From the NCBI GenBank assembly GCA_938022935.1, contig CALIHL010000032.1:1-35392 (forward strand): 35,392 bases of DNA, given 5' to 3'. The notes beneath the pieces were generated by a model. It did not search any database and was not told the origin of the DNA. It saw only the letters and a program-made list of their open reading frames with translations. The first letter of the stretch is position 1, and every line of letters starts with the position of its first letter. The DNA is from an uncultured Saprospiraceae bacterium (lineage in GTDB: Bacteria > Bacteroidota > Bacteroidia > Chitinophagales > Saprospiraceae). This document shows positions 34,239 to 35,392 of the stretch, one piece after another. The translations under genes and the position numbers were made by a program.

Positions 34239-35366
34239 CTACCTTACCGTCCTTCCTTTCCACTTATAGTCATTGAGAATAGCACCACTTACTCCTATCA
34301 GAACAACATAAAATGTATGAGCCAATGAAAAGGCGGGTGACAGTATCAAAGAATATCGCTCTTTAAAAAACGGTGCACAAGAGACAAGGAGAACAATATC
34401 CCCTATCCACTTCGCCAAAAAGAGAATTATAAAAGGCATCAAAAAGAAGGAGCTCCAAGCTACAGAGCTCACCCCAAGAATCAGTATAAGTAAATGAAAC
34501 AAGAAAAACCCAACCATTAATGCTTTCAATCCAAGGAATGAATACTTCTTCGTCTTAGTCGCCCATCTTAATCTTTGCCTGAAAAGATTAGAGAGTCCAA
34601 CTTCTGCCTCTGTAGTAACAATGGACTTTTTTGATTTGTTATATCCTATCGTATAGTCGTTTTTATGCGCCCAATTAATTAGAAAAATATCATCTCCCGA
34701 AGCGACATTTTTATCCATCTCTTCGGCAAACCTTTGATAGATATTCTTTTTATAAATCATGTTAGCGGCATTAGCACTTTGCCAATACTCAGATCTTATT
34801 CCAGCATAGGTCATAACCATAGTTCCAATGATCTCAAAGGTCTGCCATCTTGACAAAAAGCTATCATCACCTTTTATAAAGATCGGACCAGTTACCATCT
34901 CATGCTGAGACATAGCTGCGGTCATGTCTTCTATCCAAGTAGCAGGGCAAACACAGTCGGCGTCCATCTGCAAAATCACGCCATACTTTGACTCCTTGAT
35001 TGCATAGTATTGGCCTGCTTTCTTGTATGAATTACTAAAAGATTCTAAGTTATAATCTGCCAATCTTAAAACGCGAAGATTAGCAATACCCAATGACTCG
35101 GCGATGGCAATCGTCTTGTCTTCCGAGTGATCATCCATCAAGATGATCTCATAATCTTGATTGTCGTAATCATTATCCGTGATGGACTCGAGACATGCTT
35201 TGATAGATTGCTCTTCATTACGAGCAATCACAATCACACTTACTTTTTTAACTGGGTTACTTGAGGGATCAGAAGTCGAATCACGAGTCCATTGGATAGT
35301 GGCACTACAAGTTATGATCAGATAAAGACCAGAAAATAAGCCTGCAACTATTAGAATCGATGACAA
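34239..35366 (-). CDS. Family 2 glycosyltransferase with membrane helices
   Basis: 375 residues from a TTG start at 35366. A stop codon sits directly before it in frame, so no upstream start exists. An N-terminal helix (about 1-22) precedes a GT-A domain with VIVIARNEE, the aspartates of LMDDHSEDK, the DADC motif at 135-138, SGDD at 223-226 and QRLRW at 264-268. QxxRW is the mark of processive or polysaccharide-type family 2 enzymes. Further membrane helices occupy the C-terminal 100 residues. The sugar and acceptor are not known. It converges on the metal transporter ATPase gene with a 6-base gap, and its promoter lies mostly outside the window. Confidence 0.88.
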   Translation of the reverse strand: MSSILIVAGLFSGLYLIITCSATIQWTRDSTSDPSSNPVKKVSVIVIARNEEQSIKACLESITDNDYDNQDYEIILMDDHSEDKTIAIAESLGIANLRVLRLADYNLESFSNSYKKAGQYYAIKESKYGVILQMDADCVCPATWIEDMTAAMSQHEMVTGPIFIKGDDSFLSRWQTFEIIGTMVMTYAGIRSEYWQSANAANMIYKKNIYQRFAEEMDKNVASGDDIFLINWAHKNDYTIGYNKSKKSIVTTEAEVGLSNLFRQRLRWATKTKKYSFLGLKALMVGFFLFHLLILILGVSSVAWSSFFLMPFIILFLAKWIGDIVLLVSCAPFFKERYSLILSPAFSLAHTFYVVLIGVSGAILNDYKWKGRTVR

Positions 35367-35392
35367 CTATAGGTGTATAGTTAGAATACGTC

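Noticed and set aside
1-35392. CRISPR arrays, insertion sequences and rRNA genes
   Set aside because: I looked for regularly spaced repeats, transposase motifs and rRNA-like sequence and found none.

Overview
The window looks like chromosomal DNA from a member of the Bacteroidota, probably of the Saprospiraceae or a related group. The evidence is a set of families typical of that phylum (BatA-type aerotolerance protein, DUF4199, DUF5916, DUF1684, OMP_b-brl_3 receptor, MntR-like regulator), promoter-like boxes of the TTG-N19-TAnnTTTG type, weak or absent Shine-Dalgarno sequences, and moderately AT-rich DNA. The genus assignment is inference. I see no insertion sequence, phage, CRISPR array, integrase or rRNA. 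Genes are tightly packed and almost all appear intact.

Region by region. 1-1098: start of a secreted Asp-box (BNR) repeat protein, cut by the window edge. 1263-6591: BatA-like protein, dihydroorotase-like protein that has lost its metal-binding residues, DUF4199 membrane protein, family 2 glycosyltransferase and a small Cys-rich lipoprotein. 6674-11489: two large outer-membrane proteins on the minus strand (OMP_b-brl_3 receptor and DUF5916 protein). 11626-12903: a DUF5706/Pycsar-type membrane effector with a degenerate HD domain. 12907-16326: a compact minus-strand lipid-headgroup operon (CDP-alcohol phosphatidyltransferase, PAP2/AUR1-like transferase, PgpA-like phosphatase, GtrA, YegS-like lipid kinase). 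Its composition recalls the inositol-lipid cluster of Bacteroides. 16594-16801: tRNA-Ser(GCT) and tRNA-Pro(TGG) behind a strong consensus promoter.

17138-19099: creatininase-family hydrolase, short exosortase and an exosortase-adjacent membrane protein, a possible surface-protein sorting module without an obvious substrate in the window. 19103-23450: a non-homologous end-joining operon, ligD-ku followed without gaps by an ExoIII-like nuclease and a GNAT acetyltransferase. 23497-25055: DUF1684 lipoprotein and a TlpA-like thiol protein. 25050-31562, minus strand: ABC-F ATPase, tail-specific protease and membrane pyrophosphatase. 31814-34232: a manganese-type operon (MntR, binding protein, ATPase) that lacks a permease. 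34239-35366: a second family 2 glycosyltransferase.

The most interesting items are the end-joining operon with its two extra genes, the lipid-headgroup operon, the exosortase module with an overlapping promoter and terminator-like hairpin, the orphan Pycsar-like effector with a dead HD domain, the permease-less Mn operon with a palindromic operator, and a recurrent TAnnTTTG box 4-6 nt before start codons that suggests leaderless mRNAs.
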